DNA of 64,000 nt from Myxococcota bacterium (GCA_028823175.1 JAPKBZ010000016.1:1-64000); one strand, 5' to 3'. Shown: positions 42,825 to 52,708, counted from the first letter of the stretch. The notes: generated by a model not told the origin, from the letters alone. Numbers and translations: made by a program.

Positions 42825-45542
42825 CTAGGGCCGCCGCCGGCCTTGGCGTCGTTTGAGCACCAGAAGGGCCACTGCGCCGGCGCCGAGAACGGCGATGGCA
42901 GCGGGCTCGGGGACGCTGATCGGGGCTCCGATGACCGTGAGCGGAGGCGCGTAGAGGCTCGTCGTCAGTTGTACGCCCATGGGTTGCCCCGGCACGCTCA
43001 AATCGTAGGTGCCATCCTCCCGGGTTTCGTAGATGGGCGTTGAGATGACGTCACCATCGGTTGCCAGTGTATTGGCGACATAGACCCCGGGTGAAGTTTC
43101 GGTCACCGCCATTAGCGTGGCGGTTCGGCTTACCACCTGTCCGATATACGCGGGTGAGTGGATCGGGTTCTCGAGAAATACGTTGGAGCCGGTGATTCCG
43201 CCCGGTACCGAAGCCGGGTCGACGGTCGAAGCGGTTATCTTCAGACCACTGGACTCAGGGATCAGGATTTGTAGCGCGTTGATGTCGTCGAGCGCGATGG
43301 AGGGGTAGAAGTGGCGAACTATTTCTCCGTCTCCGGGTAGGACCTCGATGATGCTGACGTCGTAGAGTTCGAGAACGCCACAGCCTCCAGCGCAGGCAAA
43401 ATCGAAATCCATTAGCCAGGTTACGAGCGGATCACTCTCGAGATCCCACCCTCCAGGTGTGAGGGCGGCCGCGGCGAGGTCGGCTGTGGAATCACCGATT
43501 AGGAAATGGAGGAAATGGTAGAGCGGGTTGTGGGTCTCCCCTGTCTCCAGGCCGTTGCAATCGGGTGTTTCGGCGATGGGGCAGGCGCTGCCCAGGGAAA
43601 CCGTGCAGTCCGCGAGCTGTGTAGATTCGTCATCGTCAAAACCGTCCATGATGGCAGGAGTGGGGCCCGGTACTTGCCCAGAACAAGCGGCGACTCCGTC
43701 CTGAAGGATATGGCGAAGGCCGTAGAGATGGCCGGCCTGGTGGGCGATATCTTCGGCAAGGTCCAGCACGGCGAGTTCGAAGTTGGGGGCGGCTTCCGGG
43801 GGTAGGGATACGATCACCGCCGCTTGGCCTCCCACACAGCCGCTCGTGAAGCGATTGAGCTTCGACCATGTGAAACCCTTGAGTGGGCCGAAGTCGGGGT
43901 TGCTGGCCAGCAGGGCATCACCATCGATGAGATAGATTAGGGATGGGCTCCCTTCAGCGGCCGTTCCCGGGACAGGGTCGGTATCTCCGAGCACACCCAA
44001 CTCAAGAGCCCGGAGGGTCGCGGGCAACTCGGCGGGGCGAGCCTTGTTGAAAAGTTCGTCAACGATACCGCTCAGGGTCTCCATCAAGCTCTGGAGTTCC
44101 GTTGGGTTGCTCCCCGAGTACCCGGGAAGGCTCAGGGCGGGGTCTTCGTCGAGGAGGTAGATGTCTCCGATGCCTGGATCGTTTCGGTGAACGAGGCCAA
44201 AGGGGGTTGGGTGGCCCCAGACGAGTTTGAGTTGGGGGTTTACGCTGGGGCAGAGGCTGATGTTATTCGGGGCAATATCGTTGCCATCCGGTATCCCATC
44301 GCCATCGCTGTCCGAGTTCGACGGGTCGGTCCCGGTATCATTCGAGTCGATATAGATCCCCGTATTGGTTTCGGCGCTGTCCGGGAGCCCGTCGTTGTCG
44401 TCATCGGTATCGCAGACGTCGCCTTCGGCGTCGCCGTCGTAGTTTGCTTGATCGGTATTGGCGACCATGGGGCAGTTGTCGCTGGTATTGGGGATGGTGT
44501 CCCCATCCCAATCGGAATTTTCGTCGGGTGAGTTTGACGATGCACAGCCTGGGTCCGCCGGGAAGTCGATCAGGCCGTCGAGATCATTGTCCAGGCCGTC
44601 ATCGCAGACGAGAAGAGGGCTCTGTTCCGAGGCGTCGCTTGCGTTATCGCAGCCCGGGTCTGCGGCTGAATCGATTTGACCATCGAGGTCGTCATCGAGC
44701 CCATTGCTGCACGCGGGCACTCCGATAATCGCGAGAATCTCGTCTCTGTAGGCAGAGACGTTGGCGGCGGCGCTCGCGTTACCGTAGAGAGAAGTATTAT
44801 TCGGCTGTCCAACGGTCGTGAGGGCGACGAAGAGCGTCCCCGCGAGGTACCACGTTCCCCCTGATTTCCAGTAGAGGCCGCCTCCCGAGTCGCCCACAGC
44901 GACTGCCCCTTCGTGGGTCACGGCCGAGGGCCCTGGGGGGTCGAAGGTCAGGGTGAGGCTTTCGGTATTGAGGATGAGGGCGTTGGCCAAAGTGACGCGG
45001 TTCTTCCCCCAGCGCTTCACTCGGGGCTGGGTCCAATTCCAGCCGTCGTTTCCGCCCCAGTTGAGCGCGGTGCCCCGGCTGAGTCCCCGCCCGATCATCA
45101 CCACCTCGCTCCCGGGCGGGGGAGCGCCCGTGGCGATTGCGGTGACCGGTAGGCCCGGGTCGCCAGCCATTCGCAACAGCGCGAGGTCGGGCGGGCTGGC
45201 GCCCGTCCCGGCGAGTCGCTGCCAGGAGCCGGGGACGGGTTCGAAGCTAAGTCCTCCGAACTCCAGGGTTCCTTGGCCCACGTGGTTCGCCGTCAGAACC
45301 CATCCGTTTCCGAGGTAGACCCCGGACAGTCCGTTGACCGATCCGACGCTAGCGAACCCGGGGTCATCGGAGGGCGCGGTCGTATTTCCGCTTCCGTCGC
45401 CCGACGCGATGATGACTCCCTGGGCCTCGAGGACGGGAAAAACCAGCATCAGCAGGAGCCCAAGTGCTCGGGCTATGTGCGTGGTGTGCTGGATGCGTCC
45501 GCGGTCGAGTGCATCCCCTTTGGGTTGGCGAGATCTGAGCAT
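42825..45542 (-). CDS. Secreted trypsin-like protease, TSP3 repeats, PEP-CTERM
   Basis: 905 residues. A signal/TM segment (about 24-42) precedes a trypsin-like domain whose triad is readable: His87 in VLTANHV, Asp119 in PPDLALLRM, Ser219 in GDSGGGLYW. Two 30-residue repeats, CSNGLDDDLDGQID and CDDGLDNDLDGLID type (278-307, 313-342), and thrombospondin type 3-like DxDxDGxxD repeats (about 344-420) should bind calcium. A C-terminal region has HQAGHLYGLRH (601-611), the metzincin zinc motif with the catalytic Glu changed to Gln. The tail VPEPAAIAVLGAGAVALLVL plus RRQGRRRP is a PEP-CTERM signal, so exosortase-dependent sorting is expected. No exosortase is in the window. Confidence 0.9.
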   Translation of the reverse strand: MLRSRQPKGDALDRGRIQHTTHIARALGLLLMLVFPVLEAQGVIIASGDGSGNTTAPSDDPGFASVGSVNGLSGVYLGNGWVLTANHVGQGTLEFGGLSFEPVPGSWQRLAGTGASPPDLALLRMAGDPGLPVTAIATGAPPPGSEVVMIGRGLSRGTALNWGGNDGWNWTQPRVKRWGKNRVTLANALILNTESLTLTFDPPGPSAVTHEGAVAVGDSGGGLYWKSGGTWYLAGTLFVALTTVGQPNNTSLYGNASAAANVSAYRDEILAIIGVPACSNGLDDDLDGQIDSAADPGCDNASDASEQSPLLVCDDGLDNDLDGLIDFPADPGCASSNSPDENSDWDGDTIPNTSDNCPMVANTDQANYDGDAEGDVCDTDDDNDGLPDSAETNTGIYIDSNDTGTDPSNSDSDGDGIPDGNDIAPNNISLCPSVNPQLKLVWGHPTPFGLVHRNDPGIGDIYLLDEDPALSLPGYSGSNPTELQSLMETLSGIVDELFNKARPAELPATLRALELGVLGDTDPVPGTAAEGSPSLIYLIDGDALLASNPDFGPLKGFTWSKLNRFTSGCVGGQAAVIVSLPPEAAPNFELAVLDLAEDIAHQAGHLYGLRHILQDGVAACSGQVPGPTPAIMDGFDDDESTQLADCTVSLGSACPIAETPDCNGLETGETHNPLYHFLHFLIGDSTADLAAAALTPGGWDLESDPLVTWLMDFDFACAGGCGVLELYDVSIIEVLPGDGEIVRHFYPSIALDDINALQILIPESSGLKITASTVDPASVPGGITGSNVFLENPIHSPAYIGQVVSRTATLMAVTETSPGVYVANTLATDGDVISTPIYETREDGTYDLSVPGQPMGVQLTTSLYAPPLTVIGAPISVPEPAAIAVLGAGAVALLVLKRRQGRRRP

Positions 45543-45628
45543 ATTCCTCTCGTGTGTTTTCCGGGGCGGGATCTTGGCACCGAGTTGTCCCCATGACTCG
45601 GGCGACCCTGCTCCTGCCTATCGGCGCT

Positions 45629-45946
45629 TTAGTTGCTTCTCCCGAGAATGATTCGACTGATTCCGACAAGATCTCGGACACTTAGTTGGGTCTTCTGCAG
45701 TAGGTGCGCAGGATAGAGGCAGGGAGCCTGCTCACTGGCGCTCCAATCGTGCGCGTCGAGGGCTTTTAGGGCCCTGCCGGCGGACTCGGAAATCGGCGTT
45801 GTGGGTTCGGGGCGTGCTCCTTCGAGTTCTTCGCGTAGAGTTACCAGGCAGGGATCGCTGGTTCCCTCCTCGGCCTCTTGGCCGAGGCTGTCCAAGTGAT
45901 CCAGGGTGACTTCAAGGTAGCGCTGAAACTCACCTGTCACGGACAT
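45629..45946 (-). CDS. Hypothetical protein
   Basis: 105 residues, not recognised. It is mostly helical and acidic (LDHLDSLGQEAEEGTSD, LREELEGARPEP), with two cysteines, and no signal peptide or membrane segment. A GAGGG ribosome site 6 bases before the ATG supports it as a real gene. It lies alone between the protease gene and the divergent oxidoreductase gene. No function can be proposed. Confidence 0.55.
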   Translation of the reverse strand: MSVTGEFQRYLEVTLDHLDSLGQEAEEGTSDPCLVTLREELEGARPEPTTPISESAGRALKALDAHDWSASEQAPCLYPAHLLQKTQLSVRDLVGISRIILGRSN

Positions 45947-46167
45947 ATCCGGCCCTCGCGATTTCCGGCAGAGGCGCCGGGGTCGGCGCTATGGAACTTT
46001 TTCATTATCGAGGAAACTGAGACTTTGAGGTAGCGAAAAATTTCCCGTCGCGCGGGCAAGGGATCAAATAGTAAAGGGTTCGGCGACTTCAGCACTTCTG
46101 TTGCTCCTTTTTGTAGGCGCCTTGCGCTCGGCGGCACGACTCCGATGGCTGGGGTAAGACTAGGGGA

Positions 46168-47049
46168 ATGAAATTCGGAATCTCCGCAGCCTTCAGTGAC
46201 GTATCCCATCTTGGAGCCATGGCCCAGGCCGCCGAGGCCGCCGGTTTTGAGCGGGTGACGGTCTCGGACCATGTGATCCAGCCTGAAAAGCTCGCGACTC
46301 CCTATCCCTACACCGAGGATGGTATGCCCCGCTGGCCGCCCTTTACCGATTGGCCCGATCCCTGGGTCGTGATCGGAGCGATGTCCGCCCTGACCCGTCG
46401 TATCCGCTTCTTTACCAGTGTCTTTGTGCTTGGGATGCGGAATCCGTTCTTGGTGGCAAAGACCGTCGGTACGGCAGCGGTGATGTCGGGGGATCGCGTC
46501 GAGCTCGGGATTGGGGCGGGCTGGATGCGCGAAGAGTTCGAATTATTGGGCCAGGCATTCGACGGGCGGGGGCAGCGTATCGACGAGATGATGGATGTCT
46601 TGCGCTTGATCTGGGGAGGTGGCTTCGTGGAGCACCATGGAGAGCATTACGATTTTTCTCCCCTGGAGATGAGCCCTGTTCCCCGACAGCCAATTCCGAT
46701 CTACGTGGGAGGCTTCTCCGCTCCCGCGCTGCGTCGGGCGGCGACTCGAGGTGACGGCTGGATCTCTGATTTACACAGCACCGCCGAATTGGCTGAGTTG
46801 ATTCCCAGGGTTCTGTCCATTCGTTCCCAGGGCGAGCGGGCTGAGGAGCCCTTTGAAATTCTCGTCACCTGCAACGACGCCTACGACCTTGATGGCTATA
46901 AGCGAGTGGCGGACCTGGGGGCGACCCATCTAACCACCATGCCCTGGCTCTTCTACGGAGCCAGCGCGGAAAATCTCCAGCAGAAAATCGACGGGATCGC
47001 GCGTTTCGGGGACGAGATTATCGGCCCGATGGCGAATCACGCTGCTTGA
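46168..47049 (+). CDS. LLM class (F420-type) oxidoreductase
   Basis: 293 residues of the luciferase-like family. MKFGISAAFSDVSHLGAMAQAAEAAGFERVTVSDHV (family start block) is followed by FFTSVFVLGMRNPFLVAKTVGTAAVMSGDRVELGIGAGWMREEF, typical of TIGR03619-type F420-dependent enzymes. The substrate is unknown. The spacer of about 220 bases to the hypothetical gene has an AT-rich stretch that could hold both promoters. It is the second such enzyme in the window and only distantly similar to the first. Confidence 0.88.
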   Translation: MKFGISAAFSDVSHLGAMAQAAEAAGFERVTVSDHVIQPEKLATPYPYTEDGMPRWPPFTDWPDPWVVIGAMSALTRRIRFFTSVFVLGMRNPFLVAKTVGTAAVMSGDRVELGIGAGWMREEFELLGQAFDGRGQRIDEMMDVLRLIWGGGFVEHHGEHYDFSPLEMSPVPRQPIPIYVGGFSAPALRRAATRGDGWISDLHSTAELAELIPRVLSIRSQGERAEEPFEILVTCNDAYDLDGYKRVADLGATHLTTMPWLFYGASAENLQQKIDGIARFGDEIIGPMANHAA

Positions 47050-47079
47050 AGCTTGGGAGCCTTCCGAGTCGAGGCCCTC

Positions 47080-47835
47080 TTAGGCGGCGTGGGTGCCGAA
47101 ATCAATGGGCAGAGCGACCCCGCTGATGGAGCGCGCGGCGGGTGAAGAGAGATAGGCGATGGCTTCGGCGACCTCGTCGGGGGTGGTCACCTTGGGAACC
47201 AGACTCAACCGGTTGATCAAATCGGGGTCGAAGCCCTCGGGTGGCGCGAAGCCCGCGATTAGGGGCGTATCGACGGCACCGGGGCACACGCAATTCACGC
47301 GTAGACCCTGCTGGGCATATTCCACGGCCATTACTCGCGTCAGCCCGACGACCCCCGCCTTCGAGGCGCAGTAGGCCGCCCCATAGGCCTGGCCTTTGAG
47401 TCCGGCGAGGGATGAAACGTTGACGATGGAGCCTTTCTCTTCGAGCAGGTGCGGAATGGCGGCCCGGCTCATGAAGAAGGTCCCACTCAGGTTGACCCCA
47501 AGCACACGGTTCCAGTCTTCATCGCTCAACTGGTGAGTCTGTTCGAGCTTGAGAATTCCGGCCACGTTCGCGAGGATCTGCAATCCGCCGAAATTTTGGA
47601 TGCATTCTTCAACCGCAGCACTCGCCGAGGCGGAATCGGCGACGTTGAGCTCGATTGCGATGGCCGTGCCGCCGTCCTGGCGGATCTCTGAAACCGTCTC
47701 AGCCAGCTTTTCCTTGCTGATATCCGCGCAGGCGACTCGGGCGCCCTCACGGGCGAAAGCCTTTGCGCTTGCTTTTCCAATGCCTGAAGCCGCACCGGTG
47801 ACGAGTGCGATCCTGTCTTGGAATCGGTGTTCCAT
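47080..47835 (-). CDS. SDR family oxidoreductase
   Basis: 251 residues with TGAASGIGKA, the Ser in VNVSSLAG, YCASKAGVVGL and the C-terminal SGVALPIDFGTH. Its closest feel is to 3-oxoacyl-ACP reductase/3-alpha-hydroxysteroid dehydrogenase-like SDRs. The start at 47835 has AGGAG ahead. Third gene of a minus-strand set with the epimerase and NTF2-like genes (gaps 76 and 23 bases), which probably modify one small-molecule substrate. Confidence 0.9.
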   Translation of the reverse strand: MEHRFQDRIALVTGAASGIGKASAKAFAREGARVACADISKEKLAETVSEIRQDGGTAIAIELNVADSASASAAVEECIQNFGGLQILANVAGILKLEQTHQLSDEDWNRVLGVNLSGTFFMSRAAIPHLLEEKGSIVNVSSLAGLKGQAYGAAYCASKAGVVGLTRVMAVEYAQQGLRVNCVCPGAVDTPLIAGFAPPEGFDPDLINRLSLVPKVTTPDEVAEAIAYLSSPAARSISGVALPIDFGTHAA

Positions 47836-47911
47836 AGTTTTCTCCTCATTCTCGGTCTCGAGGAATCCAGCGAAGCCCGGCAGCTTGAGCCGAGCTCCGA
47901 GAGTGGCGAGG

Positions 47912-48835
47912 TCAGGGCTTAAGGAGTTCGGGGTTGCGCGCTTCGACCATTCGCCGAATGCCGTCTCGCCAGGCGACTTCGGTTTTTCCCACTCGTTCGT
48001 GCATCTGGGCTGGATCCAGCTGGATGCCCTTGAGCGTTTTTTGGGTGGGCGCCAGCTTGGCGTCAAGACCCGTTAGTTGGCCCAGGTAGGCGCACCATTC
48101 CTCGATGCTGGTGGGCTCGCTTCCGCCCCAGTTGAGGGTTGTTGCGGGAGTACTCGCGGCGCCCAGCAAGGCCGGAATCATTCGGATGTAGTCGTCTTCA
48201 TGGATCAAGTTGTAGAAGCTTGGCCCGTCGGAGTGGACCGGGATGGAAACGCCGGCCTTCATCATCATCAGGTGGTACCAGGGCCAGCCACCATTATTTC
48301 CGTAGGGTACGCTGAACCGGGCGATGATCGTAGGGAGGTCGAAGAGCCGGGCCGAGGTTCGGACGACGGATTCCGCAGCGATTTTAGAAATGCTGTAGGT
48401 GGGCATCATGACTCGGTGATTGTCGCCCAGGGGGTCGGTCTCCTTGAGGGCCTCGCTGCCCTCGTCGTGATAGACCCCGGCTGTTGAACAATGAAGGAAG
48501 GCCCGCGCCGCCCGGCAATGAGCCATGAGGAGGCCCACTCCCTCGGCATTGGCCCGCAGGTCGTACTCAAAATCGCCGCTCTTGACCACGGCGAAGTGGA
48601 GGACGTAGTCGAAGTTCTGGGGGATCCCGTCAAATTCCCCCGAAGCCAGATCCACAGCGAGGGTTGAGGCGCCGAGAGCCTCGACTTTCTCCCGGCTCCC
48701 TTCGCCTGTGAAGCGAGCAAGGCCGTGGACCTCGTTGTTCTGAGAGAGTCTTTCGATCACCGGGAGCGCGACCTGGCTGGTGGCTCCCGTAACGAGTATT
48801 CGCTGGCCTGAGAGTTCGGCCACAGTCGCGTTCAT
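47912..48835 (-). CDS. NAD-dependent epimerase/dehydratase family protein
   Basis: 307 residues, extended SDR fold: ILVTGATSQVALPVIERL at the N-terminus (an unusual Gly-poor dinucleotide loop), LHCSTAGVYHD, YSISKIAAESVVR with the YxxxK pair, and ARFSVPYG. Members act on nucleotide sugars or on hydroxysteroid-like compounds. The start has GAGGAAAAT ahead. It is between an SDR and an NTF2-like gene. Confidence 0.88.
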   Translation of the reverse strand: MNATVAELSGQRILVTGATSQVALPVIERLSQNNEVHGLARFTGEGSREKVEALGASTLAVDLASGEFDGIPQNFDYVLHFAVVKSGDFEYDLRANAEGVGLLMAHCRAARAFLHCSTAGVYHDEGSEALKETDPLGDNHRVMMPTYSISKIAAESVVRTSARLFDLPTIIARFSVPYGNNGGWPWYHLMMMKAGVSIPVHSDGPSFYNLIHEDDYIRMIPALLGAASTPATTLNWGGSEPTSIEEWCAYLGQLTGLDAKLAPTQKTLKGIQLDPAQMHERVGKTEVAWRDGIRRMVEARNPELLKP

Positions 48836-48858
48836 TATTTTCCTCGGGTTTCGCTGGG

Positions 48859-49344
48859 CTATTGGCCGGGATTCTGCATTTTTACTTTTTCCCGGCTGGC
48901 GAAGCTGCCACCCGCCTGAATCCATGCCTTGATGGTGGGACCCGCATCCTTGGTTGGGTTGTATATATCCTCTTCACTGGAGAAGCGGCCGTTCCCTGCA
49001 TAGACCAAGCGGGTCCAGGTGGGAAACGAAAAGGGAGCGCCCTCCGGGTCCTTGGGGTGAGGCAGACGGTTTTGGCACTGAAAGACTATGGCCGATTTCT
49101 CATCGTCGAAGGCGATCCAATCCTGGGGAAAGGTCATTTCCGGAAAGGGGGCCATCACATCGCATATCCATTCTGCGATGGCTTTGCGACCACGAAACTC
49201 GCCGTAGGCATGCTCGATATAGTGTGCATCCTCGGTGAAGGATTCGGCCCAGATATTCCAGTCCCCGCTTTGTTGGGATTCGAGCCGTCGCTCGTTGTAT
49301 TTTTCGAATGCCTCGACGAGTTCCTCGCGTGAAAAACCTTGCAC
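48859..49344 (-). CDS. SnoaL-like (NTF2 fold) protein
   Basis: 161 residues of the NTF2-like superfamily, SnoaL type: FEKYNERRLESQQSGDWNIWAESFTEDAHYIEHAYGEFRGR (family opening) with WICDVMAPFPEMTF. Such proteins are small isomerases, cyclases or dehydratases, some acting on steroid or polyketide rings. The GTG start is preceded by a near-perfect AAAGGAGGTGA ribosome site, suggesting strong translation. First gene of the three-gene set. Confidence 0.85.
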   Translation of the reverse strand: MQGFSREELVEAFEKYNERRLESQQSGDWNIWAESFTEDAHYIEHAYGEFRGRKAIAEWICDVMAPFPEMTFPQDWIAFDDEKSAIVFQCQNRLPHPKDPEGAPFSFPTWTRLVYAGNGRFSSEEDIYNPTKDAGPTIKAWIQAGGSFASREKVKMQNPGQ

Positions 49345-49435
49345 GAGTTCACCTCCTTTGGGTTGGGAGATTGATGGCTCCGGAGTCAGTGGCTTCAGCC
49401 TAGTTCAGGCGCTGGTTCTCGGCTCGGCCTGAGAA

Positions 49436-50161
49436 TCAAAGAGCGGTACCGACCAACCGGCCGAGCATCCAGGTGAGTCCCGCTGCGGTTGCGCCGAAGA
49501 GCAGTTGGCGAATTGCCCCCCATAAAGCACTGCGGTGGGTAATGGTGGTCACCGCTCCTCCTATCACCATCAATGCGAATGCTGATACAAGAATGGATTC
49601 GATCAGCGCAGACGGAAAGATGAGCCATGGGACCAGGGGGACCAGCGCTCCGAGAACGAAGGCGAAAAAAGAGGCGGTGGCCGCTTTCTCGGGCGATCCC
49701 ATCTGGTGGGGGACGATGCCCAATTCGAGGAGAGCATGGAAACCCACTGCGGGCTCGATGTTCTGATGAAGTTTTTGGGCGATGTCCTGAGCATGATCGG
49801 GTTCGATGCCGCTTTGAATCAGCAACTGGCTAAGGTGGGCCTGTTCTTCCTCGGGAAAATCGCGAATGTGCTCGCGCTCGAGCTCGATTTGCCTCTCCAT
49901 GCTCTCGCGCTGAGTTTTCATCGAGATGTATTCGCCCGCGGCCATCGAGAATGCTCCCGCGAGCAGGCCGACCGAGCCGGCCATGACCACGGCGCTGGCG
50001 CTCCCACCGGTCCCACCAGCGACGCCCATTACCAGGGCAAGATTTGAAACCAGCCCGTCGGAGATCCCGAAGACCCCCGCGCGTATCGTCCCACTTCCGG
50101 TGTTGTCGAGGTGCTCGCTTTCGACGTGGGAGTGGCCCATGGGTTGGCTCTTGATTGTCAT
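49436..50161 (-). CDS. VIT1/CCC1-type metal transporter
   Basis: 241 residues of the VIT1/CCC1 family that export or store iron and manganese. The family opening AGVFGISDGLVSNLALVMGVAGG is followed by GEYISMKTQRE and a charged cytoplasmic loop rich in Glu (about 95-150), then two or three membrane segments. There is no N-terminal ferritin-like domain. It ends a run of minus-strand genes; no Fur-box was identified. Confidence 0.9.
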   Translation of the reverse strand: MTIKSQPMGHSHVESEHLDNTGSGTIRAGVFGISDGLVSNLALVMGVAGGTGGSASAVVMAGSVGLLAGAFSMAAGEYISMKTQRESMERQIELEREHIRDFPEEEQAHLSQLLIQSGIEPDHAQDIAQKLHQNIEPAVGFHALLELGIVPHQMGSPEKAATASFFAFVLGALVPLVPWLIFPSALIESILVSAFALMVIGGAVTTITHRSALWGAIRQLLFGATAAGLTWMLGRLVGTAL

Positions 50162-50188
50162 AGAGGGAATATAGCCGCCTCTCGTGCT

Positions 50189-52468
50189 TCAGGTGTCAGA
50201 GCCAGGGCTTCTTCGAACGAGAAGGGCGGGCAACAGGCTGGTATCGGCCAGGAAGCACAGAATCATAATGCCCGAAGTGAGGAGCCCGAGGTTTCGGGTG
50301 ATGGAGAACTCGGAGAAGCCCAGGACGAGGAAGGCTCCCGCAATCATCGCTGTGGTGCTCGCGATGGCGGGCAGCACCTCTTTGAAGGTTTCGTCGAGGG
50401 CCCGGCGGGCAGAGGCCCCCGACTCGGTTCGCGTATGGAAACCGTTGACGACATGAATCGTATCATCGACGGCGACTCCAAGGGCGAGGCAGCCAATCAG
50501 CGCGGTACCCGCGTCGAGGGGAATTCGGAACAAGCCCAGAGCGCCAAATATCAGCCACAACGGGATCGCGTTGGGAATCAGAGCGAGAAGGGCGAGGCGA
50601 GGCGAGCGGAAAATGAGGAGAAGCACGGCGGAAATGGCGAGCAGGGCCACGACCAGACCTCGAAGTTGCCCGTAGGCAATTTCGTCCTCCGCCCGGGCGA
50701 ATTCGTACATGATGCCCGTGGTCGCGAGTCGGTGATCTTCGGGCCCGTGGCGGGCCCACCAGGTTTCGGCCGAATCTCGGATTCCGGTCAGGTGGGCGGA
50801 GCCATTATTGTCTGCCCGGATCATGATATTCGTCGCCGATCGATCGAAGAGCAGCAGATCGTCCAATTGCTCAAGGGATTCGAGAAGCAGCAGATACTGT
50901 TCGGCCAGGGCTATAGAGCCGGGTAGAGGCTGAGAGGGATCCCCCTGAAAGCCTCCGTGGATTTGCCGAAGCGGATCGGCGACCGATAGGGCCTTGCCCA
51001 CTTCGGGGAGGGATTCGAGGTGGCGGGTGAGTCCGTCGACAGCCGAGAGCGTTTGAGGCTCGAGGACACTTTGGCCAACGGGTGCTGTCACGATGATATT
51101 CATCGGGCTGATGCCCGAGAGGTTCTGACGGATCTCCTCGTAGGCATCCCGGACGGGATTTCCGGTGGGAAGCCAACGGGTCGCATCGGTTTCGACGTCG
51201 ACCCGGGCGATGCCGGGCATCGCCAGGAGGAGGATCCCGGCCCAGAGGGCCAGAACCGCACCGGGCCGGCGTCCAATCGGGCCGAGCAGGGCGGGAGCCA
51301 GCCGGGTCTGGACCCATAAAAACCCCCTCGGCTGGCCGCGTAGACCCGGGCTGAGCGCCAGGCCCGCTGGAAGCAGGGTCAGGCAAAGAGCGGTGACGAT
51401 CAGGACGCCCAGGGCTCCAAAGCCCCCGGTCATGCGAACCGCTTCGATGCGGACGAAGGTAATCGCCAGCAGGCCAAGCGCTGTGGTGAGTCCAGAGAGG
51501 GCGACGGGCAGGCTCACCCGGGCGAGGGCATCGGCCAGGGGCGCCGAGGCCGCGGGGTTGTCATCGTCTCCCGCAGCCCCGGCTGCGACTAGGAAATGCA
51601 TCGAGTAGGCGCAGCCCAGGGCCAGAATGATCGAGGGAAGGACCATCGTGGTGATGCCGAGGGGCGCGCCGAGATAACCCATGGCGGCGAGGAGGAAGAG
51701 CGATCCAAGGGTGCCCGGCATTAATCCGAGAACGATCGCGACGGCCGAGCGAAAGAGGACAAAGAGAAAGAGGGCGATCAGAAGCCCCGTAATGGGAGCG
51801 AAGTAGACGATCTCTGTGCGCGTGCGGTCGTTGGCCGCGACGCGAAAGACGGGCACCCCGGACAAAATGCCGCCTACGGGGTCGACCAGCTCGTGGACTT
51901 CCGCGAGTAATTCGGCGTGACGACTCTCGGCCCCGCGTTCCAAGACGAGGTTGATGGCGAGGATACGACCATCGCCGGCCACCAGGCTGCGGGGGGCAAT
52001 GCGATCGGTGGCCAGGCGTTCGCGGACCCGGTGGGATCGCTCCTCTGGGTTCTCGATCGAGTCCTCGAGGGCGGGCTCGAGTTCAAGGTCGCCCTGGGTG
52101 TTGACGAAAACAACGGGGACTGTTCCGATGCTGTCGACCCGCCGGATCCCCTCGAGATCCTCGAAGCGCTCGCCGAGCCTGCTCACTTCGTTCAACAACT
52201 CCGGGTCGAACGGCTGCTCGGCCTCGAGGGCGACGACGATGATTTCGTCGCCTCCGAAATCCTCCTGACTCTGCTGATAGACCTGCCACGCGGGGTGATG
52301 GCGATCGAGCACACTGTCTGTCGAGGTGTCGACCTCGAGTTGCAGCAGGCCGGGGAGGGCAAGCAGTGTGAGCAGAGCCCAGACCGCGATGGTCGCCCCA
52401 GGTCGCCGGAGACCGAGGGCCGTCAGGGCCAGCGGGATGCGTGAGCGCCGCGCCGTGTTTTTTGCCAA
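50189..52468 (-). CDS. RND/MMPL family exporter
   Basis: 759 residues with two homologous halves, each with one leading TM segment, a periplasmic loop (TDSVLDRHHPAWQVYQQSQEDFGGDEI, and TDATRWLPTGNPVRDAYEEI in the second) and a six-TM block. Sterol-sensing/MMPL signatures appear in both halves (GITTMVLPSIILALGCAYSMHFL; GVAVDDTIHVVNGFH). Exporters of this kind move lipids, hopanoids or signals; LolA-like proteins are frequent partners. The TTG start has AAGGAG ahead. No outer-membrane channel or membrane fusion gene is adjacent. Confidence 0.9.
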   Translation of the reverse strand: MAKNTARRSRIPLALTALGLRRPGATIAVWALLTLLALPGLLQLEVDTSTDSVLDRHHPAWQVYQQSQEDFGGDEIIVVALEAEQPFDPELLNEVSRLGERFEDLEGIRRVDSIGTVPVVFVNTQGDLELEPALEDSIENPEERSHRVRERLATDRIAPRSLVAGDGRILAINLVLERGAESRHAELLAEVHELVDPVGGILSGVPVFRVAANDRTRTEIVYFAPITGLLIALFLFVLFRSAVAIVLGLMPGTLGSLFLLAAMGYLGAPLGITTMVLPSIILALGCAYSMHFLVAAGAAGDDDNPAASAPLADALARVSLPVALSGLTTALGLLAITFVRIEAVRMTGGFGALGVLIVTALCLTLLPAGLALSPGLRGQPRGFLWVQTRLAPALLGPIGRRPGAVLALWAGILLLAMPGIARVDVETDATRWLPTGNPVRDAYEEIRQNLSGISPMNIIVTAPVGQSVLEPQTLSAVDGLTRHLESLPEVGKALSVADPLRQIHGGFQGDPSQPLPGSIALAEQYLLLLESLEQLDDLLLFDRSATNIMIRADNNGSAHLTGIRDSAETWWARHGPEDHRLATTGIMYEFARAEDEIAYGQLRGLVVALLAISAVLLLIFRSPRLALLALIPNAIPLWLIFGALGLFRIPLDAGTALIGCLALGVAVDDTIHVVNGFHTRTESGASARRALDETFKEVLPAIASTTAMIAGAFLVLGFSEFSITRNLGLLTSGIMILCFLADTSLLPALLVRRSPGSDT

Positions 52469-52708
52469 TTGAGTCCCGCTCCTTCGACCGATTCAGCGCG
52501 CGTTCGCCGGATCCCGCCCCGCTCGGGCCGGAGGGATGGGCGAACTCCCCCGAGGTGGCGCGGGCGGGAGAATAGAACACGCCAGGCCTGGGTCGGAGTT
52601 GCCCGGCCAACTGCCTATTCCCCCCTGGCGAGGGTAGGCCATGACTTGGCCGAGAGGCGGCCCCGGCACGGTTCTAAGGGTGGAAATGCCCGCATCCTAT
52701 GGCATATT

